In this document: piece by piece, positions 38,326-48,136 of the stretch
How the letters are laid out: every line of letters begins with the position of its first letter
Position numbering within the stretch: position 1 is the first letter of the stretch
DNA from: JBBQWT01 sp038210375
GTDB lineage: Bacteria > Acidobacteriota > Terriglobia > Terriglobales > Acidobacteriaceae
Reading direction: 5' to 3'
DNA length: 64,000 bases
NCBI GenBank assembly: GCA_038210375.1
Contig: JBBQWT010000001.1
Coordinates: forward strand, 170,592-234,591
Translations under genes and position numbers: made by a program
Notes under the pieces: generated by a model
What the model was told of the DNA's origin: nothing
Database searches by the model: none
The model's input: the letters and a program-made list of their open reading frames with translations, nothing else

Positions 38326-38431
38326 AGGCTTCAGATTCAAAAGATTCGAGGTGCAACGCCCCAAGATGCGTTAATGCATTCTATTGTAAACATGCCGGAA
38401 AGGTTAAGATAGTTCAGTCCTTTTTATCCCC

Positions 38432-38803
38432 ATGAACAATCGAAAAAAATTCTTTTCCCTGCGCCGGCTGGCGCAGATCACTGTCTTGTGCGGCCTGTCC
38501 TGGCTAAGCGCATGCACGCGCCGAGGCGACGTCACTCATATCAAAGTGGAAATGAAGAAGTATGAACTCATTCCCAACACCATCCGCCTCAGGCAGGGAA
38601 GCAACGTAGTTCTCGATGTCAACACGCTCGATGTGCAACATGGATTTTATGTTCCGGACCTGAATATCAAGGAGCCGATACAGCCGGGCAAGCCCGCGGC
38701 GATCTCCATTCCCACCGATCGCCGGGGAGATTTCAAGATTGTGTGCGGAATCATCTGCGGTCCCATGCACGATGACATGACGGGAAACATCGTGGTGGAG
38801 TAG
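38432..38803 (+). CDS. CuA-type cupredoxin lipoprotein (COX2-like)
   Basis: 123 residues. Lipobox ending at C28 (LSWLSAC). The mature part is one cupredoxin domain that keeps the dinuclear CuA ligand spacing of cytochrome oxidase subunit II: H70 (VQHGFYVPDLNIK) and C105-x3-C109-x3-H113-x2-M116 (CGIICGPMHDDM). It has no transmembrane hairpin as in COX2 and is not next to oxidase genes. The backbone Glu position between the cysteines is Ile here. Probably a membrane-anchored periplasmic copper electron carrier or copper chaperone. Confidence 0.82.
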   Translation: MNNRKKFFSLRRLAQITVLCGLSWLSACTRRGDVTHIKVEMKKYELIPNTIRLRQGSNVVLDVNTLDVQHGFYVPDLNIKEPIQPGKPAAISIPTDRRGDFKIVCGIICGPMHDDMTGNIVVE

Positions 38804-38865
38804 CTGGAATCGGTACGCAGCTAGATACTATTCGCAGCGAGCCGGGGTACAGTATTCTTTGACTA

Positions 38866-40095
38866 ATGGCGGATTCCCCTCAAAATGCGACGGCCGTACT
38901 GATCGAACAAATATGCAGCGCGCACCTCGGAAGGCTGCAGGCCGAGCTTGGCCAGAAGCTGGGAGCGCTCGACGGCGGCTCCGGTGGCGCAGCAGCAACG
39001 GACCCATGCGCTCCACTGAACTCGGCCTGTGCTTTGATTTCGAGCGGCGCCAACCAGGCGGAAATCCTGCGGTCATTGCTCAACGCCGCGGCCGATTTCA
39101 GCATACGCGCCGCGTTATTCGTGGTTCGCGAGAGCACTCTCTCGATCTGGCAGACGCGCGGCTTCGAAAACGCCGAACAACTTAAATCCAAGATTTTTGA
39201 CGCCAATGCCGGAGTCGCAGGCGCCGCGCTGCGCGACAAGATCGCAGTGGCGACGACACCGGCGGAATTTGGCCGCCACTACGGGATATTTGCCGATGAA
39301 GACCCGGGCGGCAAGGCGGTGATTCTGCCGCTGATTGTGAAAGATAAAGTTTCCGCGCTGTTGTATGCGGATGCGTCGTACAGCGGCGACCTTAACCGGG
39401 GAGCCCTTGAAGTGCTGGTACGCACCACGGGCATGCGCCTGGAAATTCTGGCATTGCGCAAGGCGACCACCGGGTCAGAGAGCGCAGAGCCCGCGGCAAA
39501 GGTGGCTTCGCCAACTCCCGCGCCGCCAACACCGCCTCCGGCGCCGGCTCCGCCGATGGCGACAGCGGTCACTTCTCCGGTTGCCGCGGCACCCGCCAGT
39601 CAAGTTGCCCAAGTGGAAGTCAGTCGGCCGGCGGAAGCGCCGGGGCAAGAGTTTGCGCCTGGCATAGCGCCACCAGTTGCCCCGCCGGTTTCGGCGCCGG
39701 AGCCACAGGGTGCATTGGTGTCACCTGCGGAAATTACTTCCCCGAAGGTCTCTGCCAGCCAACCTCTCGCAAGTTCTGCCGCTGCTGCCGCACCGCCGGT
39801 GGCGGCGGAAGAATCGCCGGCCGATCGCGAGATTCATAGCAAGGCGAAGCGTTTCGCCAAGTTGCTGGTCGATGAGATCAAGCTCTACAACCAGCCCAAG
39901 GTGGAAGAGGGCAGGCGCAACAGCGACATTTACGAGCGCCTGCGCGACGACATTGAAAAGAGCAAGACCACATACGACAAGCGCTATGGCAACACTGTGG
40001 CCGCATCGTCGAACTATTTTGCCGCGGAGGCTTTGCGCATTCTGGCTAACGGCGACCCGGCGCTCCTGGGGCCCAATCCGCTTGTTCAGCCATAG
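38866..40095 (+). CDS. GAF-like domain protein with Pro/Ala-rich linker
   Basis: 409 residues. The N-terminal about 200 residues look like a GAF-type sensory domain (FSIRAALFVVRESTLSIWQTRGF, GRHYGIFADEDPGGKAVILPLIVKDKVSALLYADA). A linker of about 120 residues is almost only Pro, Ala, Val, Ser. A conserved C-terminal helical piece about 325-405 follows (KRFAKLLVDEIKLYNQPKVEEGRR, SSNYFAAEALRILANGD). No output domain is recognised. Overlaps the start of the following transglycosylase gene by 14 bases, so the two are co-translated. Confidence 0.65.
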   Translation: MADSPQNATAVLIEQICSAHLGRLQAELGQKLGALDGGSGGAAATDPCAPLNSACALISSGANQAEILRSLLNAAADFSIRAALFVVRESTLSIWQTRGFENAEQLKSKIFDANAGVAGAALRDKIAVATTPAEFGRHYGIFADEDPGGKAVILPLIVKDKVSALLYADASYSGDLNRGALEVLVRTTGMRLEILALRKATTGSESAEPAAKVASPTPAPPTPPPAPAPPMATAVTSPVAAAPASQVAQVEVSRPAEAPGQEFAPGIAPPVAPPVSAPEPQGALVSPAEITSPKVSASQPLASSAAAAAPPVAAEESPADREIHSKAKRFAKLLVDEIKLYNQPKVEEGRRNSDIYERLRDDIEKSKTTYDKRYGNTVAASSNYFAAEALRILANGDPALLGPNPLVQP

Positions 40096-42415
40096 TCCAA
40101 CGAAGTTCGCCAGTGCGCGCCGACCCGGCGTCTTGCTGGTTTTAATCTGTTCTTTGGTTTGCGGCCAGGGTGCAACTTTCGCGGCGAAAACCCCTTCGCA
40201 TCCGGCCAAAAAAACCGCACACCACGCGACCGCCAAGGCGTCGCGCACAGCGGCCCGAAAAAAGGGCGCTAAGAAAAATCCCTTCAGGGCCGTTGCAAAG
40301 TTCTCCGTCCCTTCGCCCCGGATGAGCGGAGCTTTCGTGGCGTCCAACAGCTTAAAGCCTATGGCCGCCCAGTTATTGGGCAGTCGCAGCCCCGAAGGGT
40401 ATCGCGCGGTGGAGCTGTTTGCCAAGGAGCGTGCTCAGACCAGCAAGGACGCCTCGGCGCTGGCCTGGCTTGCGCTGGGGTATGCCCACTTGCTCGACAA
40501 GGATTACGAAAAATCTTTGCAGGCGTTGAACAGTGCATCCGCCGGAGTGCCGGCGCTGGATGATTATGTCGCCTATTTCAAGGCCCAGGCATATCAGGGG
40601 TTGAAGTCGAATGCTGAAGTCATCTCCACCGTAACTGGCTTCGACCAAAAATATCCGCAGTCGCTCTATGTTCGCGACGCCGCGCTGCTGAGGGCAAAGG
40701 CGCTGGTTGAGGAAAATAATTCCGCCGCTGCGATCCAGGTACTGGAATCTCATCGCGAGCCGCCTCGCGCTGATCTCGAACTCGAGCTCGGCCACCTTTA
40801 CCAGACATCTACCCAGCCTGCCAAGGCTGCTGATTCGTTTCGCCGGATCTACAACACCATGCCGTTGAGCGGCGAGGCGGCGGACGCGAGAACCCAGCTT
40901 GCGCTCCTGAATGCCCCGGTAGGCGGACCTGCTGAACGGCGCATCCGGGCCGACCTGCTATTCAAAGGACACCGCTATTCCGATGCTGCCGCGGAATATC
41001 AGCAATTGGCGCCGGGAGCAGATTCGAATTCCCGTTCGGAAATCTACAGCATGCTGGGTTCGTCGCTGTTCGCGGCCAAGCGCATAAGGGAAGCCGCGGA
41101 GGCATTGGGACGTGGCGCCCCGGCTTCGGCCAGCCTGGAGGCGCAGCGCTTGTATTACCTTGCGGAAAGCGCGCGGGGCCGCGGCGATTTTACTGAACAT
41201 TCCGCCATGCTGGCCAGGCTGAGAGAAGTGGCGCCCTCCAGCCCGTGGCTCGAGGAGGCGTTATTTTCCGCGGCAAATTATTTCCTGGTAAAAAGAGACG
41301 TCGCCGAGGCGGAACGGTTCTATGCTGAAATTCCCCATCGATTCCGCAACGGCAAGCATGCGGCCTACGCGCACTGGAAGGCGGCATGGCTTACCCGGCA
41401 ATTGGGCAAGAGCGATGAAGCCGCAAGGCTGATGGACGAACAAATTGACTGGTTTCCTTCGTCGGCGGATGTACCTGCTGCTCTGTACTGGAGGGCACGG
41501 TACGCGGAAGACAAGCAGGATTTGGAAGTGGCCCGCGCCTATTACCAGAAACTTTCCACCCGGTTCAAGTTTTACTACTATGCCGATTTGGCGCGGCAGA
41601 GACTGGCGATCCTGGGCCCGGAGACCAGGACTGCGCAGCTCTCGCTGCTGAATTCTATTCCGGATGCGCCCGCCCCACCCGCAGTTGAGGAGTATGCTGC
41701 CCCCGCGAATAATGTGGCGTATCAGAAGAGCCGTTTGCTGGTGAACGCCGGGCTATTTCCCTTTGCTGTAAAGGAATTGCAGGCTGTAGCCGGCGATTCG
41801 GGATCAATCTGGCCCAAAATCGAGATCGCCAGGGTCTATGCGGATGGGGGACAACCGCACCGCGCCCTGGAAACCATCAAGCAATTCTTCCCCAGCTACC
41901 TTGCGCTCTCAGAAAAAGAATTGCCACGGGAAATGTGGGGCCTACTGTTCCCGCGCCCTTACTGGGGGGACTTGAAGAAATTTTCGGAAGCCAACCAGCT
42001 CGATCCTTACCTGGTCAGCGCGTTGATACGCCAGGAATCGGAATTCAATGCCTCCGCCGTTTCCCGGGCCAGGGCACTTGGCCTGATGCAACTGCTGCCA
42101 TCCGTAGGACAGCAACTGGCCCGCCAGGCAGGAGTGCTGGGATATTCCACTAACTCGCTTTTTCAACCCAACGTAAATATCGAGCTGGGAACGATCTACT
42201 TTCGCGAGATGCTGCAGAAATTCGGCGGCAAGCTTCCCTACGCGCTGGCCGCGTATAACGCAGGCAGCGAGAGGGTGCGGCAGTGGGACGCAGCCGATCC
42301 CGCGGTGGATGCGGCGGCCTTTGTGGAGTCGATCCCGTTCACCGAGACCCGCGAATATGTTCAGGCTATCGAGCGCAACGCTAACATGTACCGGCGCCTT
42401 TATGGCGCGCAGTGA
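40082..42415 (+). CDS. Soluble lytic transglycosylase with TPR-like repeats (Slt70-like)
   Basis: 777 residues from TTG 40082, which overlaps the end of the upstream gene. The frame is open about 400 bases further back but there it only shadows that gene. The N-terminus reads as a signal peptide (PGVLLVLICSLVCGQG) followed by a Lys/Ala-rich stretch. Residues about 90-600 are a long helical TPR-like superhelix. The C-terminal SLT domain has catalytic E652 in IRQESEFN, then SRARALGLMQLLPSVG and YALAAYNAGSERV. Cleaves peptidoglycan with 1,6-anhydro product in known members. Confidence 0.9.
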   Translation: MFSHSPTKFASARRPGVLLVLICSLVCGQGATFAAKTPSHPAKKTAHHATAKASRTAARKKGAKKNPFRAVAKFSVPSPRMSGAFVASNSLKPMAAQLLGSRSPEGYRAVELFAKERAQTSKDASALAWLALGYAHLLDKDYEKSLQALNSASAGVPALDDYVAYFKAQAYQGLKSNAEVISTVTGFDQKYPQSLYVRDAALLRAKALVEENNSAAAIQVLESHREPPRADLELELGHLYQTSTQPAKAADSFRRIYNTMPLSGEAADARTQLALLNAPVGGPAERRIRADLLFKGHRYSDAAAEYQQLAPGADSNSRSEIYSMLGSSLFAAKRIREAAEALGRGAPASASLEAQRLYYLAESARGRGDFTEHSAMLARLREVAPSSPWLEEALFSAANYFLVKRDVAEAERFYAEIPHRFRNGKHAAYAHWKAAWLTRQLGKSDEAARLMDEQIDWFPSSADVPAALYWRARYAEDKQDLEVARAYYQKLSTRFKFYYYADLARQRLAILGPETRTAQLSLLNSIPDAPAPPAVEEYAAPANNVAYQKSRLLVNAGLFPFAVKELQAVAGDSGSIWPKIEIARVYADGGQPHRALETIKQFFPSYLALSEKELPREMWGLLFPRPYWGDLKKFSEANQLDPYLVSALIRQESEFNASAVSRARALGLMQLLPSVGQQLARQAGVLGYSTNSLFQPNVNIELGTIYFREMLQKFGGKLPYALAAYNAGSERVRQWDAADPAVDAAAFVESIPFTETREYVQAIERNANMYRRLYGAQ

Positions 42416-42438
42416 AAATGGGTTGGTAAGAGCGGAAT

Positions 42439-42939
42439 CTAGGCGCTGGCGGGCTGGCGGTCGCCGAGAAACAGCATTTCAGAAACCAGCAATATAGCGC
42501 CCACCACGATCGCGCTGTCCGCGAGGTTAAATACCGGCCACTGATGTGGCCCGACGTAGAAAAGCAGGAAATCCACAACCTCCCCGCGGCTGACACGATC
42601 CCACAAATTGCCCAACGCTCCACCCATGATCAGCGCCAGGCTGACGCTCGTAATCACCCGGGAAGAAGCGCTTTTCCAAAGGAGGACAGTTACCACCACC
42701 AGGGCCAGCACCGAAAAGGCTATGAGCATCGCCACCTTCCACTTTGACGATGGATCGGAAAACAAGGAGAAAGCCGCTCCTGGATTCAAAACGTGGGTAA
42801 GGCTGAAGAAACCGGGAATAACGCCTATGGTCTCGTGCATAGGAATCCTTTGCTCAACCAGCCGCTTGGTGGCGCGATCCAGCAGGAATACCAGGGTGAC
42901 GATGGTGAATTGAAACTTGCGGAGTAAAGAGGGCGTCAT
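42439..42939 (-). CDS. lspA: Lipoprotein signal peptidase
   Basis: Aspartic peptidase that cleaves lipoprotein signal peptides in the inner membrane. 166 residues with four hydrophobic segments. Both catalytic-aspartate motifs are present: GNLWDRVSRGEVVDFL and FNLADSAI; the NPGAAFSL segment is also conserved. Its ATG overlaps the ileS TGA (ATGA). The ileS-lspA order is common in many bacteria. Confidence 0.97.
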   Translation of the reverse strand: MTPSLLRKFQFTIVTLVFLLDRATKRLVEQRIPMHETIGVIPGFFSLTHVLNPGAAFSLFSDPSSKWKVAMLIAFSVLALVVVTVLLWKSASSRVITSVSLALIMGGALGNLWDRVSRGEVVDFLLFYVGPHQWPVFNLADSAIVVGAILLVSEMLFLGDRQPASA

Positions 42940-45755
42940 TGCGCGGCGTACTCCACAATTTCTTTTAAAGCTTCGCTGCAGCGTTCGCAGATGGTGGGAT
43001 AGTCAAGGTTCTCGCCGACATGCACCGAGTAATTCCAGCAGCGTTCGCACTTGGAGCCTTCCGCAAAAGCGACCTCTATGCCGAGAGGCTGAGCCGAATC
43101 CGCAGCGCTTTGCAGCGAGATCTGCGAGACCTTGAGCAGGTTGCGGAGATCTTCATCGTGCCCGTGCAAGACGCTGTAAAGATCAGGAGCGGCAACAATA
43201 TTGACCCTGGCCTCGATGTTGCTGCCGATGATTTTAGTGCGGCGGGCTTCTTCGAGGGATTTCAACACTTCTTCGCGCAAGGCCAGCATGGCGGAAAAAA
43301 CCGGCTTCCATTCACGCGCAATCTCGCTGTCGCGTTCCCCCGACCCTTCAAGCCCGGTGGGAAAGGTCTCCAGGTGAACGCTGGCGGCCCGTCCCCGCAT
43401 GTGGGGAAGATTTTCCCACACCTCGTCGGCGGTAAAACTCATGATGGGGGCAGCGAGCCGCACCAGAATTTCGCTGATCTTCCAGATAGCGGTTTGCGCG
43501 GAGCGCCTTTTTCGCGAGCGCGCCGCCGCGGTGTAGAGCCGGTCTTTGATCACATCGAAGTACAAGGCGCTGAGATCGACCGCACAGTAATCATGCAGCA
43601 GGTGGTAGATTTTATGAAAAGCCAGCTCCTCGTACCATTGCACGATCCGCGCGGCGGTTTCCGAAGTTCGGTCGAGCATGAATCGATCGAGGGGATCCAT
43701 TTCCTCGTAGGGAACCGCATCCTCGACTGAGAAGTCATAGAGGTTGCTGAGGATGTAGCGAAACGTGTTGCGGATCTTGCGGTAGTTATCGGCCACGCGC
43801 AGCATGAGCTCATCGGAGCAGCGAACGTCATCGCGAAAGTCGACCGACGCGACCCACAGTCGCACCACCTCACCGCCCAGTTGGTTGGCGGTTTCGACCG
43901 GATCGACACCGTTGTCCAGCGACTTTGACATGGCCCGTCCCTGGGGATCGAGGGTCCAGCCGTTGGTGGCCACCATGCGATAAGGCGCTTGGTTCTTATA
44001 ACCAACCGCGCAAAGCAGCGACGAGTGGAACCAGCCGCGGTATTGGTCGCCGCCTTCAAGATATAAATCCGCGGGCCAGGGCAGGCCTTCATTTCCATTC
44101 AGCACCGCCGCCTGGCTGGTGCCGGATTCAAACCAGACATCCAGAATGTCAGTTTCCTTGCGAAAAGCGTTGGCCCCGCAATGTTCGCAGGTTGTACCCG
44201 AGGGCAGAATTGCAGCGGCATCTTTGAGGTACCAGGAATCGGCGCCTTCACGGGCAAAAAGATCGACCACCGCCTGGTTGGCTGCCTTGGACTTAAGCAA
44301 TGCCCCGCAAGCGTCGCAGAAAAAGACCGCGATGGGAACTCCCCAGATGCGCTGGCGCGAAATGCACCAGTCGGGCCGGGTAGCGATCATGTTGGAGATG
44401 CGTTCTTCGCCCCACGCTGGGTCCCATTTCACTCGCTTGATCTCATCGAGGGCACGGGAACGCAGGGTGCCGCCGCTCATGGGTGTCTCCATGGAAATGA
44501 ACCACTGTTCGGTGGCGCGATAGATCACCGGTTGATGACAACGCCAGCAATGCGGGTAAGAGTGTTCGATGCGTTCTGATGCCATCAGGGCGCCGTGCTG
44601 CTTCAGCAACTCGATGATCGCGGGATTGGCGTCAAAAATAAATTTGCCTGCGTACTCAGGAAGGCCTTCGCGATAGCGGCCGGCATCATCCACGTTGCAG
44701 GTTTGATCAAGCTGGTATTTAGCGCCGGTATAAAAATCATCAACCCCGTGCGAGGGTGCGGTATGGACTGCGCCCGTCCCCTGGTCGGTGGTGACGTAGG
44801 TGGCGAGAACCCCAAGAACTTCGCGGTCGAGAAACGGATGCCGGAACAAAGCTCGTTCCATGCGGCTGCCGGGAAAACGCGTGATCGCGCGCGCGTTCTG
44901 CAGGCCGCATTTTTCGGTGGTAGCCGCGACCAGGGGTGCGGCGATGATGTAAACCTGGTCGCCACTATCGAGAGCAACATACTCAACCTCGGGGTGGAAT
45001 GCGATGGCGAGCGAAGAGGGCAAGGTCCACGGGGTGGTGGTCCAGATGATGGTGTCGACCTGCCGCCCGGCAAGCCGCTCATCGATGAACGATGGATCGC
45101 TGGCCAGCGCATATTTTACCCAGACACTGGGACTGGTATGCATTTCGTACTCAACTTCGGCCTCCGCCAGGGCAGTTTGATCGCGCATGCACCAGAACAC
45201 CGGCCGCAGGCCTTTGTAGATGAAGCCGTTCTCGAGAAACGAAAAAAACACCGAAGCGGTGACCGATTCATACCCCGGGTTCATGGTGGAATAGGGTTCG
45301 TCGAAGCGCCCAAAGACCCCGATGCGCTTGAATTGTTCTCTCTGCAGGTCCACATATTTTTCCGCATACTTGCGGCAAGCCCTGCGGACGGAGATGGCGG
45401 GCATTTCCAGTTTCTTGCGGCCGAGGGCCTCGTCCACCTTGATCTCGATGGGAAGCCCGTGACAATCCCATCCGGGAATATATGGCGAATCAAAGCCGGC
45501 CATGGTCTTCGACTTCACCACAAAGTCTTTCAGGCACTTGTTCAACGCGTGTCCCAGGTGAATGGGCCCGTTGGCGTAGGGAGGGCCGTCGTGCAGTACG
45601 AAAGCGGGCGCGCCCTTCCGCAATGCGCGGATCTGCCCGTAGATATCCATTTCTTTCCAGCGGGCGAGCCGTTTGGGCTCATTCTGCACCAGGTTCGCTT
45701 TCATGGGGAAAGCTGTCTTGGGCAGGTTGAGCGTCGATTTCAGGTCGAGAGACAT
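42936..45755 (-). CDS. ileS: Isoleucyl-tRNA synthetase
   Basis: Class I aminoacyl-tRNA synthetase, 939 residues (normal bacterial IleRS length). HIGH-type motif as PIHLGHALN near residue 70, KMSKS-type signature as AMSKSLDNG, a CP1 editing domain with TTPWTLPSSLAI, and a C-terminal zinc-binding region with two CxxC pairs (CERCWNYSVH, CERCSEAL). ATG 45755 with GGAG about nine bases upstream. Starts 81 bases after the last gene of the iron-transport operon, on the same strand. Confidence 0.98.
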   Translation of the reverse strand: MSLDLKSTLNLPKTAFPMKANLVQNEPKRLARWKEMDIYGQIRALRKGAPAFVLHDGPPYANGPIHLGHALNKCLKDFVVKSKTMAGFDSPYIPGWDCHGLPIEIKVDEALGRKKLEMPAISVRRACRKYAEKYVDLQREQFKRIGVFGRFDEPYSTMNPGYESVTASVFFSFLENGFIYKGLRPVFWCMRDQTALAEAEVEYEMHTSPSVWVKYALASDPSFIDERLAGRQVDTIIWTTTPWTLPSSLAIAFHPEVEYVALDSGDQVYIIAAPLVAATTEKCGLQNARAITRFPGSRMERALFRHPFLDREVLGVLATYVTTDQGTGAVHTAPSHGVDDFYTGAKYQLDQTCNVDDAGRYREGLPEYAGKFIFDANPAIIELLKQHGALMASERIEHSYPHCWRCHQPVIYRATEQWFISMETPMSGGTLRSRALDEIKRVKWDPAWGEERISNMIATRPDWCISRQRIWGVPIAVFFCDACGALLKSKAANQAVVDLFAREGADSWYLKDAAAILPSGTTCEHCGANAFRKETDILDVWFESGTSQAAVLNGNEGLPWPADLYLEGGDQYRGWFHSSLLCAVGYKNQAPYRMVATNGWTLDPQGRAMSKSLDNGVDPVETANQLGGEVVRLWVASVDFRDDVRCSDELMLRVADNYRKIRNTFRYILSNLYDFSVEDAVPYEEMDPLDRFMLDRTSETAARIVQWYEELAFHKIYHLLHDYCAVDLSALYFDVIKDRLYTAAARSRKRRSAQTAIWKISEILVRLAAPIMSFTADEVWENLPHMRGRAASVHLETFPTGLEGSGERDSEIAREWKPVFSAMLALREEVLKSLEEARRTKIIGSNIEARVNIVAAPDLYSVLHGHDEDLRNLLKVSQISLQSAADSAQPLGIEVAFAEGSKCERCWNYSVHVGENLDYPTICERCSEALKEIVEYAAQ

Positions 45756-45836
45756 CTCTCGTTTCTCCAGAGTAGGGTCTTTCCATTATAGGGGAGGAAA
45801 ATTTACACGCTGATTGCGAGTGATGACGAGCAGCCG

Positions 45837-47027
45837 TCAGTCAACCTGACAGCAGGGTCCCGGCGGGATGGGACTACCGTGCGGACACGTGCGAGGGTGG
45901 CCCAGGAACGTGCAAATGCTGTCGGTGGCCTCGGGCGAAAGGATGTGCTCAAACTTACAAGCCTGCTGCTCAACCTGCGCCGGATCTTCCAGGCGCAAGG
46001 TCTGCATGAAGAGCCGCTCGGCCAGACGATGCCGCCGGACGATGTTGGAAGCCCGCTGCCGGCCGCGCGCGGTCAGCTCAATCACCCGGTCCCCATTAGC
46101 GGCAGGCTGGCTTCCCAGCCACAGGAATTCATGGCAACGGTCAACAATACTAGCGGGCAGGGGCGTTTCCAGGGGCTCCCCCGGGCTCTTGACCACGATC
46201 AGGTCCAGCGCGACCATCTTCTCCACGGCCACCGAGAGGGGAAGAGCGCCGCTGGCCTGCATGGCGCCGAGGCTGGCGTGCATGCCATTTTCCATCATGC
46301 CCCAAAGCTCTTCGAGGACCTCTTCAATCTGCTCTTCGTCGGCCATGGCAAAGGTTTCCTGTTCGGTGACGTGTCCGTGATGAAGCTCAATCCTGCGGTC
46401 GGCGAGGCGCGCCACCACGGGGTCGTGGGTGACCATGACGATGGTGCGGCCCTGCTGGTGAAGCTCTGACAGGTAGCGCAGTACGATTTCTTCGTTCACG
46501 GCATCAAGGTTGCCGGTGGGCTCATCCGCCAGGATGATGGCCGGGTCATTGATGAGCGCGCGGGCGACGCACACCCTCTGCTGTTCTCCACCGGAAAGTT
46601 CTGAAGGCAAGTGTTCGGCGCGGTCTTGTAATCCGACACGTTGCAACGCGTCCAAGGCCTCTTGAGAATCGGTGGTGCTGTGGAAGTATTGCGCCAGCAT
46701 CACATTTTCCAGTGCGGTCAGGTAGGGAATCAGATGAAACTGCTGGAAAATGAAGCCGATTTTTTCCGAACGTATCCGGTTGATCTCGCCGCGGGTCATG
46801 GGAACCAGGTTCTTGTCGTCAATCCAGATTTCCCCAGCGGTGGGCTTGTCAAGGCAGCCGATCAGGTTCAGCAACGAAGACTTTCCCGAGCCGGATGGGC
46901 CCATGATGGCGAGCCATTCACCGCTGGCGACGGTGAGCGAGACTTTGTCGAGCGCTTTCACCACGGCCAGGTCTGACCGGGAACCGGACTTGTACTCCCT
47001 GGTCACGTTTTTCAGCTCAATCACCAT
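45837..47027 (-). CDS. LolD-type ABC ATPase fused to a DtxR/MntR-like metalloregulator domain
   Basis: 396 residues. Residues 1-225 are a complete MacB/LolD-type ATPase: Walker A GPSGSGKS (43-50), signature LSGGEQQR (144-151), Walker B ILADEP (165-170), switch H201. From about 230 the protein continues as a DtxR/MntR-like region: degenerate winged helix (EEQIEEVLEELWGMMENG to ELTARGRQRA), then the dimerisation and metal domain with RRHRLAERLF and ACKFEH. In DtxR numbering the ligands H79, E83, C102, E105 and H106 correspond to H333, E337, C357, E360 and H361. The tail CPHGSPIP is also DtxR-like; the SH3 domain is absent. Its ATG shares a base with the upstream permease stop. Likely energises export or import linked to iron while sensing the metal itself. 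Confidence 0.85.
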   Translation of the reverse strand: MVIELKNVTREYKSGSRSDLAVVKALDKVSLTVASGEWLAIMGPSGSGKSSLLNLIGCLDKPTAGEIWIDDKNLVPMTRGEINRIRSEKIGFIFQQFHLIPYLTALENVMLAQYFHSTTDSQEALDALQRVGLQDRAEHLPSELSGGEQQRVCVARALINDPAIILADEPTGNLDAVNEEIVLRYLSELHQQGRTIVMVTHDPVVARLADRRIELHHGHVTEQETFAMADEEQIEEVLEELWGMMENGMHASLGAMQASGALPLSVAVEKMVALDLIVVKSPGEPLETPLPASIVDRCHEFLWLGSQPAANGDRVIELTARGRQRASNIVRRHRLAERLFMQTLRLEDPAQVEQQACKFEHILSPEATDSICTFLGHPRTCPHGSPIPPGPCCQVD

Positions 47028-48136
47028 CAGTTACCTTTCAACAGTTCAGCCGGCTGGATATGTTTTAGCAGAGAGAGGGGAAAGAGCGCGGCCACCAGGG
47101 AAGTGCAGAGACTCCCTAATAATATTACCGGCAAAATCTCATATTTAATTTCCATCGCCGAATGAAAATTTGCGTGGGCGATCCAGCGTGCGATTACGAT
47201 TCCGGCCATGGCGCCGGCGCCGGCGCCTAGCAGGGACAACGCCGCTGCTTCCGCGACGAAGAAAGCGTTCAGCGCGTTGGACGAAGCGCCCAGGGCTTTC
47301 ATCAGGGCAAAGTCTTTGCTGCGTTCGAGCACCGACGCGGTCAGCGTACCCACCATGCAGAGCCCAACGGTGGCGATGATGAGAACCGTGCAGAAAAAGA
47401 ACACGGCGCGAGACTTGCGCAGCACGCTCGACTGGGCTTCGATCGCCTGTCGTATCGGGGTGACTTGAGCTTCGGGCAGGGCCGCCTGCAAAGCGCTGAT
47501 CGCCTGGTTCACGCCTGCGGTGGAGCGGTTGACCGCGACCTCAATGGCGGTTGGACCCGTCCCGGCCCAGGTGGTGAAGTCCTGCATGGAGAGGTAAATC
47601 CGGCTTTCTTCGGCCGCTCCTGTGGATAGGATCCCGCGCTGCGTGATTTGCAGAGACTTGCCTTGATACTCAAGGGTCACCGGATGATCAGACGCGCCCA
47701 GAATTGTGGATGCGCGCTTGCCCAATAGACCTTCAGCGGAATTTTGCGGCCATCCTGATACTGACCACCAGGAATTCAATTTTTGTGCCCGGTTGAAATC
47801 CGTGCCGGATACGACCACCGCGGACCCATCGGGAGCGGTGGCGACAATGTAGCCAAACGGAGCTGCTGTGCCTCCCGAGCCGATCACGGAATCAACCCGG
47901 GACAGCGCGTCCGCGGGCAAGGCATGCCAGGGGCCCAAGGCAGAAGTCACAATCACGTTTGATCCGTAGCCGCGGAATTCATTCTGCATCCGGGCATCGA
48001 AGTCAGCGTACAGATTGAGCATGGCGGTGGCCACCGACGCGGCGGTCATGATTCCCAGCAATGCAGTGAGGGTAGGGCCGCGGCGGACGATGACCGACCG
48101 CACCAGGATGCGGCTGAAAAGGCGTAGGCGGATCAT
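47027..48136 (-). CDS. FtsX/MacB-type ABC permease (second of pair)
   Basis: 369 residues. One transmembrane segment near the N-terminus (ALLGIMTAASVATAMLNLY), a periplasmic MacB-PCD-like domain (about 50-240), then three transmembrane segments in the FtsX domain (FFFCTVLIIATVGLCMVGTL; DFALMKALGASSNALNAFF with the conserved mechanotransmission motif; the last two near 300-320 and 345-360). It overlaps the first permease by an ATGA junction and the ATPase by one base. The pair should form the heterodimeric membrane part of the transporter. Confidence 0.88.
   Translation of the reverse strand: MIRLRLFSRILVRSVIVRRGPTLTALLGIMTAASVATAMLNLYADFDARMQNEFRGYGSNVIVTSALGPWHALPADALSRVDSVIGSGGTAAPFGYIVATAPDGSAVVVSGTDFNRAQKLNSWWSVSGWPQNSAEGLLGKRASTILGASDHPVTLEYQGKSLQITQRGILSTGAAEESRIYLSMQDFTTWAGTGPTAIEVAVNRSTAGVNQAISALQAALPEAQVTPIRQAIEAQSSVLRKSRAVFFFCTVLIIATVGLCMVGTLTASVLERSKDFALMKALGASSNALNAFFVAEAAALSLLGAGAGAMAGIVIARWIAHANFHSAMEIKYEILPVILLGSLCTSLVAALFPLSLLKHIQPAELLKGN

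Noticed and set aside
39677..40081. Upstream extension of the lytic transglycosylase frame
   Set aside because: Arg-rich shadow of the Pro/Ala-rich GAF-protein gene; the signal peptide begins at 40082.
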